This document shows positions 1 to 11,114 of a DNA stretch of 64,000 bases, one piece after another (the stretch's first letter is position 1; each line of letters begins with the position of its first letter). The notes beneath the pieces were generated by a model. That model worked only from the letters and a program-made list of their open reading frames with translations, did no database searches and was not told the DNA's origin. The stretch spans positions 50,217,036-50,281,035 of the forward strand of contig NC_081829.1 of the NCBI RefSeq assembly GCF_030867095.1. Reading direction: 5' to 3'. The translations under genes were made by a program, and so were the position numbers. This stretch comes from Alligator mississippiensis. Taxonomy: Eukaryota; Chordata; Crocodylia; Alligatoridae.

Positions 1-183
1 ACAGAAAGGGAAAGGACACTGCAATATTTTTCATTTTTACTTAGACTCTACTTTAACATATTACCATTTGCATAGTACTTTTGTTCACATTCTGTACAAA
101 TTAGCATATTTTTCATTATTGTAATGTAGCTGGTAATATTTACAAGGCAGCAAGGGGGACCTAATCCCATTTTTAGTCTCATT

Positions 184-480
184 GGATGCATCTACATTTT
201 GCCCTATGGCAATGTAGCGATGTGCTATGTTACTGTACAGTACGCTACAGTGATGTGGGTCTACATGTGGTTGACAGCTACAGCAAGCTAGCGGTGCGCT
301 CCCCTGGTATACTGTACCACTACCACACTGTAGTGGTGAAATCTAACCATGCACCATGTGCACAGCACAGTAACCACCCATACTGCATCATGCTTTAGTA
401 CTTCCTTCCTTCCAGAAGGAAGTACTAAACCATAGAGCCATAGCAACATCGCTGTACAGTGACGTGTAGACTCACCCATC
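184..480. mobile_element. Palindromic MITE with central hairpin
   Basis: The ends are an imperfect inverted repeat: GATGCATCTACA near 186 against CGTGTAGACTCACCCATC at about 463-480, with a second matching block GCGATGTGCTATG (left) versus CATAGCAACATCGC (right). The middle contains an exact 15-bp hairpin, TTTAGTACTTCCTTC (394-408) and its complement (415-429), with a 6-base loop. No coding capacity is present. This is the layout of a non-autonomous DNA transposon; the superfamily is not identified. Confidence 0.6.
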
Positions 481-1355
481 AACTACGTTTGATTGGTTGA
501 AAATAGCGGTTGCAATTGGTGGTTGATCATTTTAAAACTGCCTGAACTTTGGTATTTTAGAATTGTTTTGTTGGGTTCGTGTCCGTTTACTGTATTGACA
601 AGAAGATCAGTTTATGTCAATTATGTGAGAATATTTCAGGATTTACCTATGAAAAATAACCATTTTCCATGGGATGAAGTATATAAAGCCTTGAAAACCC
701 ACTGGGATACTTGTGGTGAGCAGGGAACCTAAGGCCGTCAGTATGTGAAGCTTTCATTAAAATAATTCTTAGTCCCATACAACTGTGAAGTCTTACAACA
801 AATGAGGTGATTCAGTAGTTGTCTTCCTCAAGCTGTCAACAGTCCTTGTGCTTACCCAAAGCTCACAGCTTTCAGATGCCAGGACAACAAAAAAAAACTG
901 ACAAAAATTGCCCATCAGGATACCATTCAGAGCCCCATGAGTAACAATTCAACTATCAAAAACAATATTTCACTCTGCCAATGAGTAGTGAGACAGAAGA
1001 CCACCTAAAAGAAAAGCTGTGATTGGATGATAAAAAACAAACATCCCATCCATGGTAGGAGCTAAACAGGCATGGGCCCAGGGGAGAAGGGGGAAGAGTT
1101 TTTCTTCTTTTGCAGAGGGAGTAAAAAGGGGGCTTTTACATGAACAAGGATTCACTAATCAGATGCCAGTATTGGTCAAACGCAAAGAAAAATTCAATCC
1201 ACATGAACAATGCCATGAATTTATTACCATAACTTGTAACTCTTTCTTCCAAACTTCCTGCTCCTCTTTGTTCTTATATTCATTTGAACATTCCCCTTAA
1301 GTTGCAGGGAACGTATACCATTAATTCTGTATATCCTCTACAGCATCTACCTAGA
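481..1355. other. JMJD1C intron 1, no clear feature
   Basis: AT-rich sequence. A 79-codon frame at 493-732 shows no recognisable family and lacks exon signals that would fit JMJD1C. I see no transposon termini here. Confidence 0.4.
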
Positions 1356-1359
1356 GAAA

Positions 1360-1735
1360 GGATGTCCCAGTGGTTCGGCTGCTAATCTGAGACCTGGAAA
1401 ACCTGGGTTTAATTCCAGGTCCCCCACTGACTGACTGTGAAATTGTGGACAGCTCATTTTGGATACACCTACAAAACACAGTGCAGTGCTGTGTAAAGAT
1501 ACCCAAACTAACTTGCATATCAAAAGCAGTACAGCCAGGTTGATGCAGAGCTGTGACCAAGGTTAACACACAGCGCTCATGCAGATCTATTGCTTCCAGC
1601 ACACGAGCTAAGTTGGGCACCTCTATGCAGCCCTAGTCCGTGCAATGCAGACAAACCCTTACTCACTTGACCCCTTGGCTCCCCATCTGTAAAACAGAGA
1701 TGACAGAACTTTCCACACAGTCTTGCAAAATAAAT
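1360..1735 (+). repeat. MIR-like SINE, split by a later insertion
   Basis: A tRNA-derived head is visible: an A-box-like TGGTTCGGCTGCTAA (1371-1385) and a B-box-like GGTTTAATTCC (1406-1416), followed by a core beginning CCCCCACTGACTGACTGTG. The matching tail, CTCCCCATCTGTAAAACAG, resumes at about 1679, as in the CATCTGTAAAATGGG segment of MIR elements. About 200 bp (roughly 1457-1660) that do not belong to MIR lie between, so the SINE was interrupted after insertion. The intervening piece starts GGATACACCTACA, reminiscent of the MITE at 184-480. Confidence 0.6.
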
Positions 1736-1739
1736 GTAC

Positions 1740-2239
1740 TAAACAGACTGAGAAGAGCTTAATATACTACAGGAATGGCAGGGCATACCTACAATTGTGG
1801 TATACCTATACCAGGCTATAAACAACATGACAAATATAGTCCTCAAGGCAGAAGGCATCCTTCCAGTCTTCATCACCAGTCCTGCCTGATGCAAACCAAT
1901 CAATATAAGCTGGCTGGTAAGTGCTGTCAAGTTTTTCAAGCATTGCTGCTAAATACATGCATCCCCCCCTTGATGAGAGGTGTACTCTACAGTACTACTT
2001 TGGAAACACAAGAGACGAGGTTTTCCGACAAACCTCATACTGACAAACAGCTATGAGCAGAATTTAGATCAACAGAAGGACAGAGGTGAGCCTCTCACCC
2101 AGTGCAGGGGTGAGGACACCCAGCTTTGAGTGCTAGCACTTGGACCAGAAAACCACGGGAACAGACACAGGCTCACAACTGCCCCTTCCTAAAATAAAGC
2201 AGAAGCGCCAGGATGTCCAACAGCAAGCACGTCACCCCT
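1740..2239. other. JMJD1C intron 1, no clear feature
   Basis: Mixed-composition sequence before the CpG island. No exon, RNA gene or transposon terminus could be supported. Confidence 0.4.
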
Positions 2240-3620
2240 ATTACATCAGCAGACCCCCACCCTAGCAGCAGCTCCTGAACAACTCCTGCGAAACCGGCTC
2301 CAGAGCGAGTGGCGCGAGCACCCCGCGCTCCCCGGGCAGGTGAAGGCGCCGCGGGAGGTTCCGACCCGCCCCCGGCCCCGCTGCGGGAAGACCCTGCTCG
2401 TGCTTCCCCCAGCTACAGCCGCCCCCCGCATCTCCGGACTAGGAAGCCCAGGGGAGGCAGCGCCGCGATCCCGTCCCGGCCCGCTCCATCGCACCCCTGC
2501 CCGGCCCCATGGCGGCCGCCGCCCGGGGGATGCGCCCGCAGAGCCGCCGCAGCGCCCCCGCGGCCCTAGCACACGGGGCGCCGCACAGACCCCGGGGCCG
2601 GGCCGGGCCGGGCCGGGCCGTGCTTACCGCCAGCTCGGGGCTGAGCGAGTCGCGCTGGGACACGGCGCGGATGACGCCGGCTCGCCAGCGCCCGCCGTCC
2701 CCGCGCTCCGCCGGCTCCTCGCCGCCGCCGACACACAGGAACCGCTTCCCCACTAGCTCCGGCCGCGTCTCCACCACCGCCATGGCCGCCGCCGCCGCCG
2801 CCGCGCAGGGACCGCACCAGCCGCTTCGCGCCGCTACGGGCCGCTCATGGCCGCGCCGCCCGGAGGGAGAGGAGCGCCCCTGCGGCGGGTCGCTGGAGCC
2901 GCGCGCCCGGGCGCCGCCGCCGCCAGCCGGACACAAATACTGAGGCGCGGGAGGGGGCGGGAACTGCTCACAGCAGAACTGCTGCCCCGACCACTCCGCC
3001 CACGCAGCCCACTGCCATGGCGACCGGCACAACGCGCTGTCTCCTTCCGCCAGACGGCGCAGGAGGGCGGGGGAGTTGCACCGGATCGGCAAAGAGTCCG
3101 GGGGCCTGGGAGGCTGCGGGGAGACTTGGCTGGGTCTGCCTCTCCCCGCGCCGCTGCCGGGGCCTGTGGCAGGCGCTCGGGCAAGACTGAGCTGCCTCCT
3201 CCTAGCGCTGCTGCAGCCCGCGGGGGGAGCGCTCCTGCCGCCGCCTCCCCGGCCCGGCAAGGCGAGACCCGCCGCGCGGGGTCTTGTTTTCCCCTCAAGT
3301 CCCCGCAGAATGACTCATAGCGGCTGAGGTCACCGGCTCGGTGCTGCTGGAGGAGTCCTTCCAGGCGGCGCTACCTTCGCGCCAGTGTTTGTCAGTGAAC
3401 ATGGGGCTTGCCATGGTGACTGCGCGGAGCGGCTGGGCTGGCGCTGCCGCAGCTGCAGGCAGGCAGGAAGATGGAGGCCGCGGCGCGCAGGGGGCAGCTC
3501 TGGACTGCGACCTCCCCTCACGCCCGTGCGGCCCCACGAGCTGATGTAGTCGGTCTCGAGGGTGCCCTCCTGCCCGCGGCAAAGCCCTCGTGCCTGCCCT
3601 AGGTGCACTCCGGGGACAGG
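2240..3620. promoter_or_regulatory. CpG island and promoter of JMJD1C
   Basis: The block is sharply GC- and CpG-rich compared with AT-rich flanks and surrounds JMJD1C exon 1. Upstream of the start codon (higher coordinates) it holds a GC box (GGGGGCGGG, 2953-2961) and an AP-1-type TGACTCA (3311-3317). No TATA box is evident, which is usual for a housekeeping-type island promoter. The transcription start cannot be set from sequence alone. A divergent non-coding transcript, like the antisense RNA annotated at the human JMJD1C promoter, may start here, but nothing in the sequence proves it. Confidence 0.8.
2628..2783 (-). CDS. JMJD1C: JMJD1C exon 1 (first coding exon, partial gene)
   Basis: The minus-strand reading frame from the ATG at 2783 gives 52 codons beginning MAVVETRPELVGKRFLCV and containing GRWRAGVIRAVSQRDS. 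From memory, human JMJD1C starts MAVETRAELVGKRFLCV and has WRAGVIRAVSHRDS, so identity is clear. JMJD1C is a nuclear KDM3-family JmjC protein, a putative H3K9 demethylase and transcriptional coregulator; this exon encodes only the extreme N terminus, far from the zinc finger and JmjC domain. A consensus donor (GTAAG) follows directly at 2627-2623, leaving phase 0. The frame stays open upstream of 2783, but the start is chosen by homology and by the GCGGCC context before the ATG. A GCC-type triplet run abuts the start codon. No exon 2 was found in 1-2627, so intron 1 runs off the window. Confidence 0.93.
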
Positions 3621-5609
3621 TCTTGGGTCGTGTGTTTTGAAGAAGTAAGGGCAGGTTTGTAAGAACAGGGTTTGTAAGTGCCTTGAGGCTGCAGGGAAGG
3701 GAGAAAATGATCCAGACCTGGAAGAAGACACAAGAGGAGCCAGCCAGTCCCCGCCAGGAGAAAACCAACCTCCCTGCCCATGCACCTGCTACAGGGAGCT
3801 CTCTCCACGCAAACCACACCCTGAACAGCTCTAATCACCTGAACCCAGCTTGAAATGCTTGCCTCTGCCCTGCTGCCAGGGATCTGCATGGAAAGGCTGG
3901 GCAAAAAGCACTGAATTTTCCAACTCCGTAGGCAAGCAACAAAAGGTTTGGTTGATCCCCAAAGTCGCAGTGTCTTGTCTTTAATCTTTTTTTTTTTTTT
4001 TATATAACTGGAAAAAGATAGTGATGAATAATGGTCAGCTAGCCAACAAACACTCTACCTCACCTGGCACTTGATCAGTAAAAAGCCATTTAGGCCACAT
4101 CCAGATAGGCGCAGAGTGCAGCGCCACATGCCACACATTGAGGTATTTCTCTGCTCTGCAGGGGAGTAGTGTGGGGGAGGGGCTGACCCCTGGATATCCG
4201 GGGGTCAAAAAAACCCGCAGAAAAAAAACAGAACAACACACATGGGGGCAGCATACACTGCTCAAAATCAGCCAGGGTGGCCAAAGCCACACTCCTGACT
4301 ACCAGCCAGGCTCTGCGTGGCAGGATTGCTGCTGCTGCAGCCCCAGGAGGCTCCCAGGACCACAAGTAAGGCTGCTGGGGGCAGCCTTCCCTATCCCACC
4401 CAGGCTAACATGCCATGCACCTGAGCACACATGGCACAGGCATTTTCCGGGGACAACTAGCAGCGGCACAAGGTGCACCATCACTAGTTGTACCCAGGGT
4501 TTGCAGAAAAATGACTGTGAACAGACTTAAGCAATGAAGGTGAAACTTGAGTAAGGAACTGCTGGTTCTCTGAGAGTTAAAGTAGATGCAGAAAAAAAAA
4601 TGACATTTCCTGAATGAAGAAGTCACATTCCTTTCCATCAGGTTTCTGGCAAGTAATTTCTTTCCTGTTAATGCCTTTAAGCCGACAGTTAAATAGACTC
4701 TGGGGAATTTATCAACATGCTCAAAGAGAGTGACCCTCCCTGCTCCTCCTTGTGTTTTCTCATCCAGGAAAGGTGACTGAGCAGCCATACAGATGTCTAA
4801 ACACAAATGACATCTAGACCCTGATTTTCCCCCCAGACCAGCAGTTTTTAGACCAATGGCATCCCACAGAAAATGTCAGCTTTTACCTTTCAAGTGACTC
4901 CATGGTTGAGAATCATTGTCCTAAACATTAGAGCAAATCAGGAGTAACTAATTCTATTTAAGTTACTCTATTGAGATTAATACCATTAGAATAAATTAAG
5001 TTGGAACTGGACTGTCAGGGGCCAGTTAACCCAGAGGTTAGTTGTGTTTTCATCTCCAGAGACGCATCTTTAGCAATGTATAGGAAGATCAACTGTATAC
5101 TGGAGAATATTCTTTTTTTAACAAGTCTTGGCTACAGATCAGTCATTCAGAGTCTGCCAGAAACTACAAATCCTAGTCAGTTAATGAAGTGAAATTATCC
5201 TGTTTAACACAAGTGGCATACAAGGGATTGATGTGGCTAGCATTTATGTCCAGAGAAAAAAAAGCAAGAGTCTTGGGCCAGGTACAGACATTATACTTTT
5301 ACTGGTACAAGTGATTGGAAACAGAACAGAAGTCTGGCACTTATAGACTGGTTTAAAAATTTGCCCTGCCCCACTTGCCCCTGAAGGGTGAATGTGCATT
5401 TTGTTCACTACGTCACTTACAGAAAACTGCATCACTTAGATCAGTTCTGCCTCTGGCTTTTTGAATGTCTGCACCTAGTCTTAAGGAATAAGTTACTTTG
5501 GGATGTGAAAGTTTGTAATACTCCCAAACCCCCTTATATTCAAAACTCTGTTGTAAAAGAACCACAGCAAGTTATTTGTATGTACAGCTCCAGTCAGGGT
5601 ACAGAACAG
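3621..5609. other. Intergenic stretch, mostly unassigned
   Basis: Contains a T-run (about 3987-4001) and a C- and G-rich patch at about 4080-4530 that resembles the inside of a GC-rich hAT element but lacks convincing termini. The rest is AT-rich and looks unique. No gene is supported. Confidence 0.35.
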
Positions 5610-7345
5610 TGCTTCGGTTACACAAATCTACTCCCAGCCTCACCTGAAGTACTGTATCTAGTTTTGGGCCCCACTCTTGAAGAAGAATGTGTACAGTTTG
5701 GAAAGAGTCCAACAAAGGGCAATAAAAATGACTACAGGCCTTGGAAACATGATTTATAAGAAAAGTCTGAAAGAATTAGGGTTATTTAGTCTAGAGAAAA
5801 GACTGAGGGGGATTTGATAACAGTCTTCAAATATCTGACAGGCAGTGATAATGATGGGGATAGGCCAGATCTGGCCCACAAAGGGACTTTGTCCAGCTTG
5901 CACCAGGTCCCTCGGTCCTGTCTGGCCCAGGCGCTATCTGGCCCGTGGTACACCCTGCCACCTCTGGGTGCACAGCAGGGCTGAGGCAGCTCCAGGGCTG
6001 GACTCCAGTTCTAGGCAGCCCAGCCAGTGGCAGCTCCTTTCGGCTGCTGCTGGCTCTGGCCCCATGGAGACTGGTGGGGACCCCTGTGCACAGCCCTGGC
6101 CTACCCCACCCCACTTCTTTTGCATACCTCCCTGACTGGAGCAGACCAGCTCCAGACCAGCTGGGACCTACACACGGAGCCCCAATCCCGGGCCTGCCTA
6201 CCTGCCCATGATGAGCAGTAGCAGCGGTGGTGGCTAGGCAGAAGCTGCGGCAGCCACCTGGAGCCTGTGCCCAGGCTGTCCTGAAGCTCCTCTCTGCTAT
6301 GGTCACCACCACGACTAGTGCTGCCCCTGGGCTGCCCAGTGGGGCAGCTGCACATTAGCTCAGTTGTGGGCTCCAGGCAGCTGCAACAAGAAGGGCCCAG
6401 GAGTAATGGGAGGGAGGCAGCCAGTTTTCCCCCGTGCCCAGCAGCAGCTCTTGCCCAGCCACTGCCACTGCTTATTGTGGGCAGGTTGGTCCAGGGGCAG
6501 CCCAGGGCCGGGACTGTGGGAGTGGGTCCGGGATGCACTGGGTGCACCCCCTGCAAAAAGGTGCTGCTGACAGTGTCGGCGGCGCCTATGGGTAGTTGCC
6601 ACTCGCCACCCCACTGCCAACAGTGTCAGCAGCATCTGCGGGTGGTCCACGATTGCCTCTGGTCGCTGATGGCAGTGTCTGTAGGTGGTTGCCAACCCCT
6701 GGTCAACACTCACCACCCCCCTCTCCACCTGCCACCGACAGTGCCAGCAGCATCTGCAGGAGCTCCCAGCTGAGTGCCGCCAGGCTCCCGCCACTGCCAG
6801 CGTAGCTGTGCCCCCCCCAGCTGCTGGGGGCACTCCGTTCATGTCCCGGATAGTCCGGAGCTTGTCCGCTGTAGCCAGAGTGAGTCCAGGATAGACCAGT
6901 ATAAGGGCTGTGCACACAGCTTCTACTGGGTGCTGGTGGTGGTGGTGGGGAGGAGCCGTATAGCATGTGGGCTCTGGGCTGTTGTGGTTGTGGGGGGCAG
7001 GGAGGTGTTGACCGGCTCACAACAGCTGTCCAAAACTGCCTATGTGGCCCACAGGCCCAAATAATTGCTCACCCCTGAAACAGGCATTTCTCTGTGGCTG
7101 TAGGGGACTAGAAGACTAGAAGCAAAGGCCTCAAGCTGCAGCAGGGAAAATTTAGGCTGGAGGAATCTTCTGACTTTAAGGGTGATCAAGCATTGGAGCA
7201 GGCTACCTAGAGAAACTGTGTAACTGGCATTCCTGGAGGTTTTCAAGAGCAGGTTAGACATAGACTTGGCTGGAACGGTTAAGTCAGGGATGAACCTGCC
7301 TTAAGCAGGGAGCTGGACTAGATGACCACATGAGGTCCCTTCCCT
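5610..7345 (+). mobile_element. CR1 LINE 3' fragment, interrupted by a hAT element
   Basis: The left part (5610 to about 5843) reads like the CR1 ORF2 C-terminal region (CCTCACCTGAAGTACTG, then GTTTTGGGCCCCACTC). After the inserted hAT element the same CR1 resumes at 7078 and ends with the family's 3' UTR signature GGACTAGATGACC ... GAGGTCCCTTCCC at about 7314-7343. The two halves are collinear, so this is one CR1 copy inserted before the hAT. It is 5'-truncated, as is usual, and not coding. Confidence 0.75.
5844..7077. mobile_element. hAT-type DNA transposon (non-autonomous), nested in CR1
   Basis: The right end reads AATAATTGCTCACCCCTG (7060-7077), complement of the common hAT terminus CAGGGGTGAGCAATTATT. 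The left end carries GGGGATAGGCCAGATCTGGCCC; the exact left base is uncertain between 5843 and 5855. The interior is GC-rich with repeated CAGCATCTGC-type units (about 6610-6760) also seen in the element at 16779-17881. No transposase is recognisable. The 8 bp after the right end (AAACAGGC) resemble TGACAGGC before the left end. Confidence 0.65.
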
Positions 7346-8074
7346 ATGATCCTAATGCATACTACTACTTTTTCACTGGGACAACAGTGTGTGTTTTGAG
7401 GAGCTTGCTAGTAGTAATTTAATGTTAAATCCAAAAAGCTAATATATGCTGTAGGGATACTGTACCACCATCTTGCATCTATCACTTCTATTTTTAGAGA
7501 TTGGTCAGTCCTCCAATGTAATAGGCTAACGTTCCAATTAACAATAATTTTGGAAGCAGTTGGAGGAAAAGTGATTGGACAGTCTCAACAAGAGGGAATG
7601 AAGAAGATTGCCTATGCCTCAGTCCATTATACTTGCCTTCATATAGACTCCTAGAAAGTGAATGTGGCTAGGAACAGCTACAGCAGCAAACATAAATCCG
7701 TACAGCTTGTGTGAAAGCCTTGCTCACAAACTGAGTCTGAGACACCCAGTTGTATGCAATATGCACTGATGACTCAAAATGTATAACAAATAACTGAAAC
7801 GTGTGTATTGGCAATAGTTATAATTTTATATTAAAAAAACCTTGAAGTGGGCCCTTCCATTGTTTGAACTGCAGTACAGTACATAAAGGAAGAAATGGTT
7901 TTGTTTAATCAGTGGCAGGGTTTGAACTGTTTGAGTAAAAAAAAAAAAAAATAGATGCAGCCCTAATATTTGGGCTGCTGCATTATTAGAATATTGATGA
8001 ACAAGAAATCAGGAGTGTGATTTAGAGTAATTGCAATTAATTACATTTTTCTGTGGATTTGCCTGCCGCTAGGA
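7346..8074. other. Intergenic stretch, AT-rich, unassigned
   Basis: AT-rich DNA with an A-run near 7938-7951. No gene or transposon end is visible. Confidence 0.4.
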
Positions 8075-9127
8075 CAAGGGTTGGCAACCCCTGGCATACG
8101 TGCCGATAATGGCACGCAAGGCCATTTTCATCACTATGCCTTGGGGCCAGGGCGGGGAGGCAGAAGCTGTATGCAGTCTCCCAGCTGCAGCCAGCCCTGG
8201 CTCTGGGTAGCTGCTGCCAGCCGGGAGCCCAGGCTGCTTCCAGCAGGTGTCTTGGAGGCTGCAAGCCCTGCTGCAAGCAGCCTGGACACCATGGCTGGCA
8301 GTAGCTACCCCAGAGCCTGGGCCGGCTGCAGCCAGGAGGCTACAAACAGCTGCTGCCTCCCCGGCCCCAGCCCCAGCTGCCTCCCAGCCCCAGCCCCGGG
8401 CTTCAGGGAGGCAGCAGATACTGGCGATGCTTCTTGCTGTGCTGTCCTCAGCACCACTTCTTTAAAGCAGTGAGTGGAACCTGGCGTGGCAGGGCTCAGC
8501 AGGGGGCACAAAGCTGCCTGTCGCTCTCAGCTCCCTGCTGCCCTGGCCACACGTCCCCTGCAGGTGGGGGCAGCAGCAAGGGGCACAACCCTGCATGCTG
8601 CCTACGCTGCTCCCATGCACACAAGGGGAAGTGTGACCCGGGCAGCGCGGAGCTTGCAGCTGCAGGCAGCTTCCCTGTGTGGCCCCTCTTTGCACTGCTG
8701 CTCTGGAGGGCCCAGGGGAGGGCAGCAAGACAGGGAGCATAGCTGGGGTTTAAGGGACTGGGGGGCAGGGGCACAAACACGGCTGGGGGGCAGGGGCTTT
8801 GGGTGAGGGGCAAAGGGCAGCAGGACTGGGGGACAGGGGCTTTGGGTGGGGGGCAAAGGGCACAAGAGGGCTGGGCGGCTGTTGTGCGGGGACCCACACA
8901 AAACAAATACACAAGATCAAAGGGAGTATCAAGTTTTATTGTCACCAGGTTTACAATTTTTAGACAATCTGGTATTTACCATAAAAAGGGCAACATTTAT
9001 GATTATTAACTATACTACTATGCAGTGTATCCTGCCATATACCCCCTGCCCTTGTTTTGCTTTTCTGGCATGCTGGCATTCCAGCACCTTCCAAGGCACT
9101 CCAGCCAAAAAACGTTGCCTACTCCTG
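8075..9127. mobile_element. hAT-type DNA transposon (non-autonomous)
   Basis: The left terminus CAAGGGTTGGCAACCCC and right terminus GTTGCCTACTCCTG form an imperfect inverted repeat. Flanking 8-mers CGCTAGGA (8067-8074) and CACTAGAA (9128-9135) match at 6 of 8 positions, as expected for an aged hAT target duplication. The interior is GC-rich with G-run repeats (GGGGGACAGGGGCTTTGGG at about 8827) and reading frames that arise from composition; no transposase is recognisable. Confidence 0.75.
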
Positions 9128-9249
9128 CACTAGAAGAAAGGCCCAGCCCTCTCTGGGGAAAGTTGGGATCCAGTCAGCTGGGATCAGTGGAGCTCCTGGT
9201 GCCAGATCAGCTGTCTGGGCTTCACTGAGGAGGGTGGACAGCCCCCTCT

Positions 9250-9320
9250 CCACAAGCAGGGATAGAACCCATGCTCTTGGCTAGGAGCCACTGTCCCTAC
9301 TCCTCAGACCTCTAGCAGCA
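9250..9320 (-). repeat. Possible tRNA-derived SINE head
   Basis: On the minus strand the segment reads AGTGGCTCCTAGCCAAGAGC followed by a B-box-like GGTTCTATCCC, the spacing of a tRNA-derived promoter. No core or tail could be delimited, so this is tentative. Confidence 0.3.
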
Positions 9321-9564
9321 AGTCAGAGCTGTGCATGTCAGAGATCATATTAACTCTTAATGTGCAACTGCTCAGAGCATGTTCTAACTTTAATACTGCA
9401 TGGTAATATAGAGACATGACTGAGCACCTGGGGCAAAGTGGAAACCACAATTTCCAATTGCTGCCTGTAACAGGGGCCAGGCCATGTTACTGAGAGTAGG
9501 GCTGGGCCATAGAATTAGAAAGTTGCAGGGCCCAAGATAATAAGCAGCTGGCACCTACTTAGGT

Positions 9565-9650
9565 ACTGTATTTACTCAAATATAAGATAATCCCCCTAAA
9601 ATTAGATTATTTTATATGGACAATATATAAATTTGTTACAATTTTTCTGG
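9565..9650. repeat. Fragment of a dispersed 'TACTCAAATATAAG' repeat
   Basis: GTATTTACTCAAATATAAGA followed by TAATCCCCCTAAAATTAG recalls a dispersed repeat of crocodilian and turtle genomes with a TTTACTCGAATATAAG consensus (from memory). A diverged relative seems to start near 58660. Boundaries are not resolved. Confidence 0.35.
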
Positions 9651-10033
9651 TAAAGAATCTAATTATTGGAAGTTTGCATTATATTTGTCTGCCTCAATAC
9701 TACAGTAGGGAAAATAAATCTGGGGGATCAGATAGACCCCTTGATCTCCTCCTTTCCCCAGCTGCCCTGCAGCTGCTTCCCCCTCTCTTTACTGTCAGAC
9801 CATGCTCTCCCTAAACACATGGAAGTGAGAAGGAAATTTGAAAATGCTGAACTTTAAACTGAACATAGCTGTAGTAATTTGCGCATATAGTATCCATAAA
9901 CTAAACTTATCCAGAATTGATGCATGTTACCTTTTTTGATACTGCTGCAAGTTTTAGCACAAGTTATTCCTGAACACACTTTTAAGTAGCGCTTTAGCAT
10001 CTACTTAGAGAAAATATAAACTTTTTTATTTTC

Positions 10034-10110
10034 AATATATATATATACACACATACATATGTATACACATATACACACATACGTACGTATTCATATATGT
10101 ACACCTATAC
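10034..10110. repeat. AT/CA-rich microsatellite
   Basis: Imperfect alternating purine-pyrimidine repeat (TATATATATATACACACATACATATG and variants), likely polymorphic and able to adopt unusual helix forms. Confidence 0.8.
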
Positions 10111-10513
10111 CTTTATTGGGTCCTGTTTTGTGACCCATACAGTTCAATTGACAGTTCATAATACACGTCTACCGTTTACCATCGTCATCTCCATTTCAGT
10201 AACATTACCTGCTTGTCCATGGCCATCTCCTTTACTCATTACAATCATGCAAAAACTACTGTGCCCCTTTTCCTCCTCTCTCCTCTCCTTCCCTCACACC
10301 CCTTACAACATCTCTGCTTCTTTCCCCAGTCCTTTTATGGCTCCACTGCTTCTGAGTCTTTATTGTTCTGTTCCTCCTTATAGTCATCAGCATTTTCCAT
10401 GTCATTGTTTCCTCCTCTCTAGTGGTCTCATTTTTGAACAGTCTGTGCAATTCTTTCCTTTTCCATGCGTTTTCCACAGTCTTCTCCCTGTTGTTGCCTT
10501 CCATCTTCTAATG

Positions 10514-11114
10514 CAGGGGATGTCAACTGGGGGTACATGTATCCCTGTGGGTACTTGAGAAGGCCCTAGGGGGTATGTGTGGGTGGATGGGGATGGAGCA
10601 CTGCCATGCACCATCCCGCACTGCTGCGCAGGCGTCACCTGCCCAGCTGGACACGGGGCCTGGGGGAAGCTTCCATGCATCGTCTGCTGCCGCTCTGCGT
10701 TCAGCCACATGCCACTCCCCACCCCTGCATCCAGCATCGCCCCATGTGTGCTGGGGGCTGCTGGTGCAGTGCAATGCAGTGTAGCCCCCTCATGGGCTGC
10801 GTGCACCCCACATGTCCGGGTGGGTGGCAGGTGCACACGGTGCTGTGCACAGGCAGCTGGGGGCCGTGAGTGCCAACTGCTCACAGTGGGAGGGGAAGGC
10901 AGGGAAGGGGAAAGGGGGCAGGAGCCCAGCCCCCAAGCTCAGCTCACTCATTCCTCCTGGGGAGTGGTGCCAGGAGCAGCACCCATTGCAGCTGCCCCAC
11001 ACTTGCCACCTCCCCCTGCTCCACATCTGGCTGCTTGTCACTGCCCCGGGGGGTACACTTATCAAAAAGGGGGCCGCCGGGGGTACACTTATTAAAAAAG
11101 GTTGAAAACCCCTG
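10514..11114. mobile_element. hAT-type DNA transposon (601 bp, non-autonomous)
   Basis: The left end CAGGGGATGTCAACTGGGGG and right end AGGTTGAAAACCCCTG form terminal inverted repeats. The flanking 8-mers TTCTAATG (10506-10513) and TTCTAATA (11115-11122) match at 7 of 8 positions. Near the right end GGGGGTACACTTAT occurs twice in tandem. The interior is GC-rich and non-coding. Confidence 0.85.

Noticed and set aside
493-732. 79-codon frame as a JMJD1C exon
   Set aside because: Wrong strand for JMJD1C and no recognisable homology.
1360-1440. A functional tRNA gene
   Set aside because: A- and B-box-like words are present but the cloverleaf is not, and a MIR-type core and tail follow.
2439-3260. 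273-codon minus-strand frame through the JMJD1C island
   Set aside because: Only its 2783-2628 segment matches a protein; the rest is GC-rich upstream and intronic sequence, and the frame passes a strong splice donor.
2783-3620. A divergent antisense RNA gene at the JMJD1C promoter
   Set aside because: Known in human, but nothing in this sequence (splice sites, conserved exon) supports it without transcript data.
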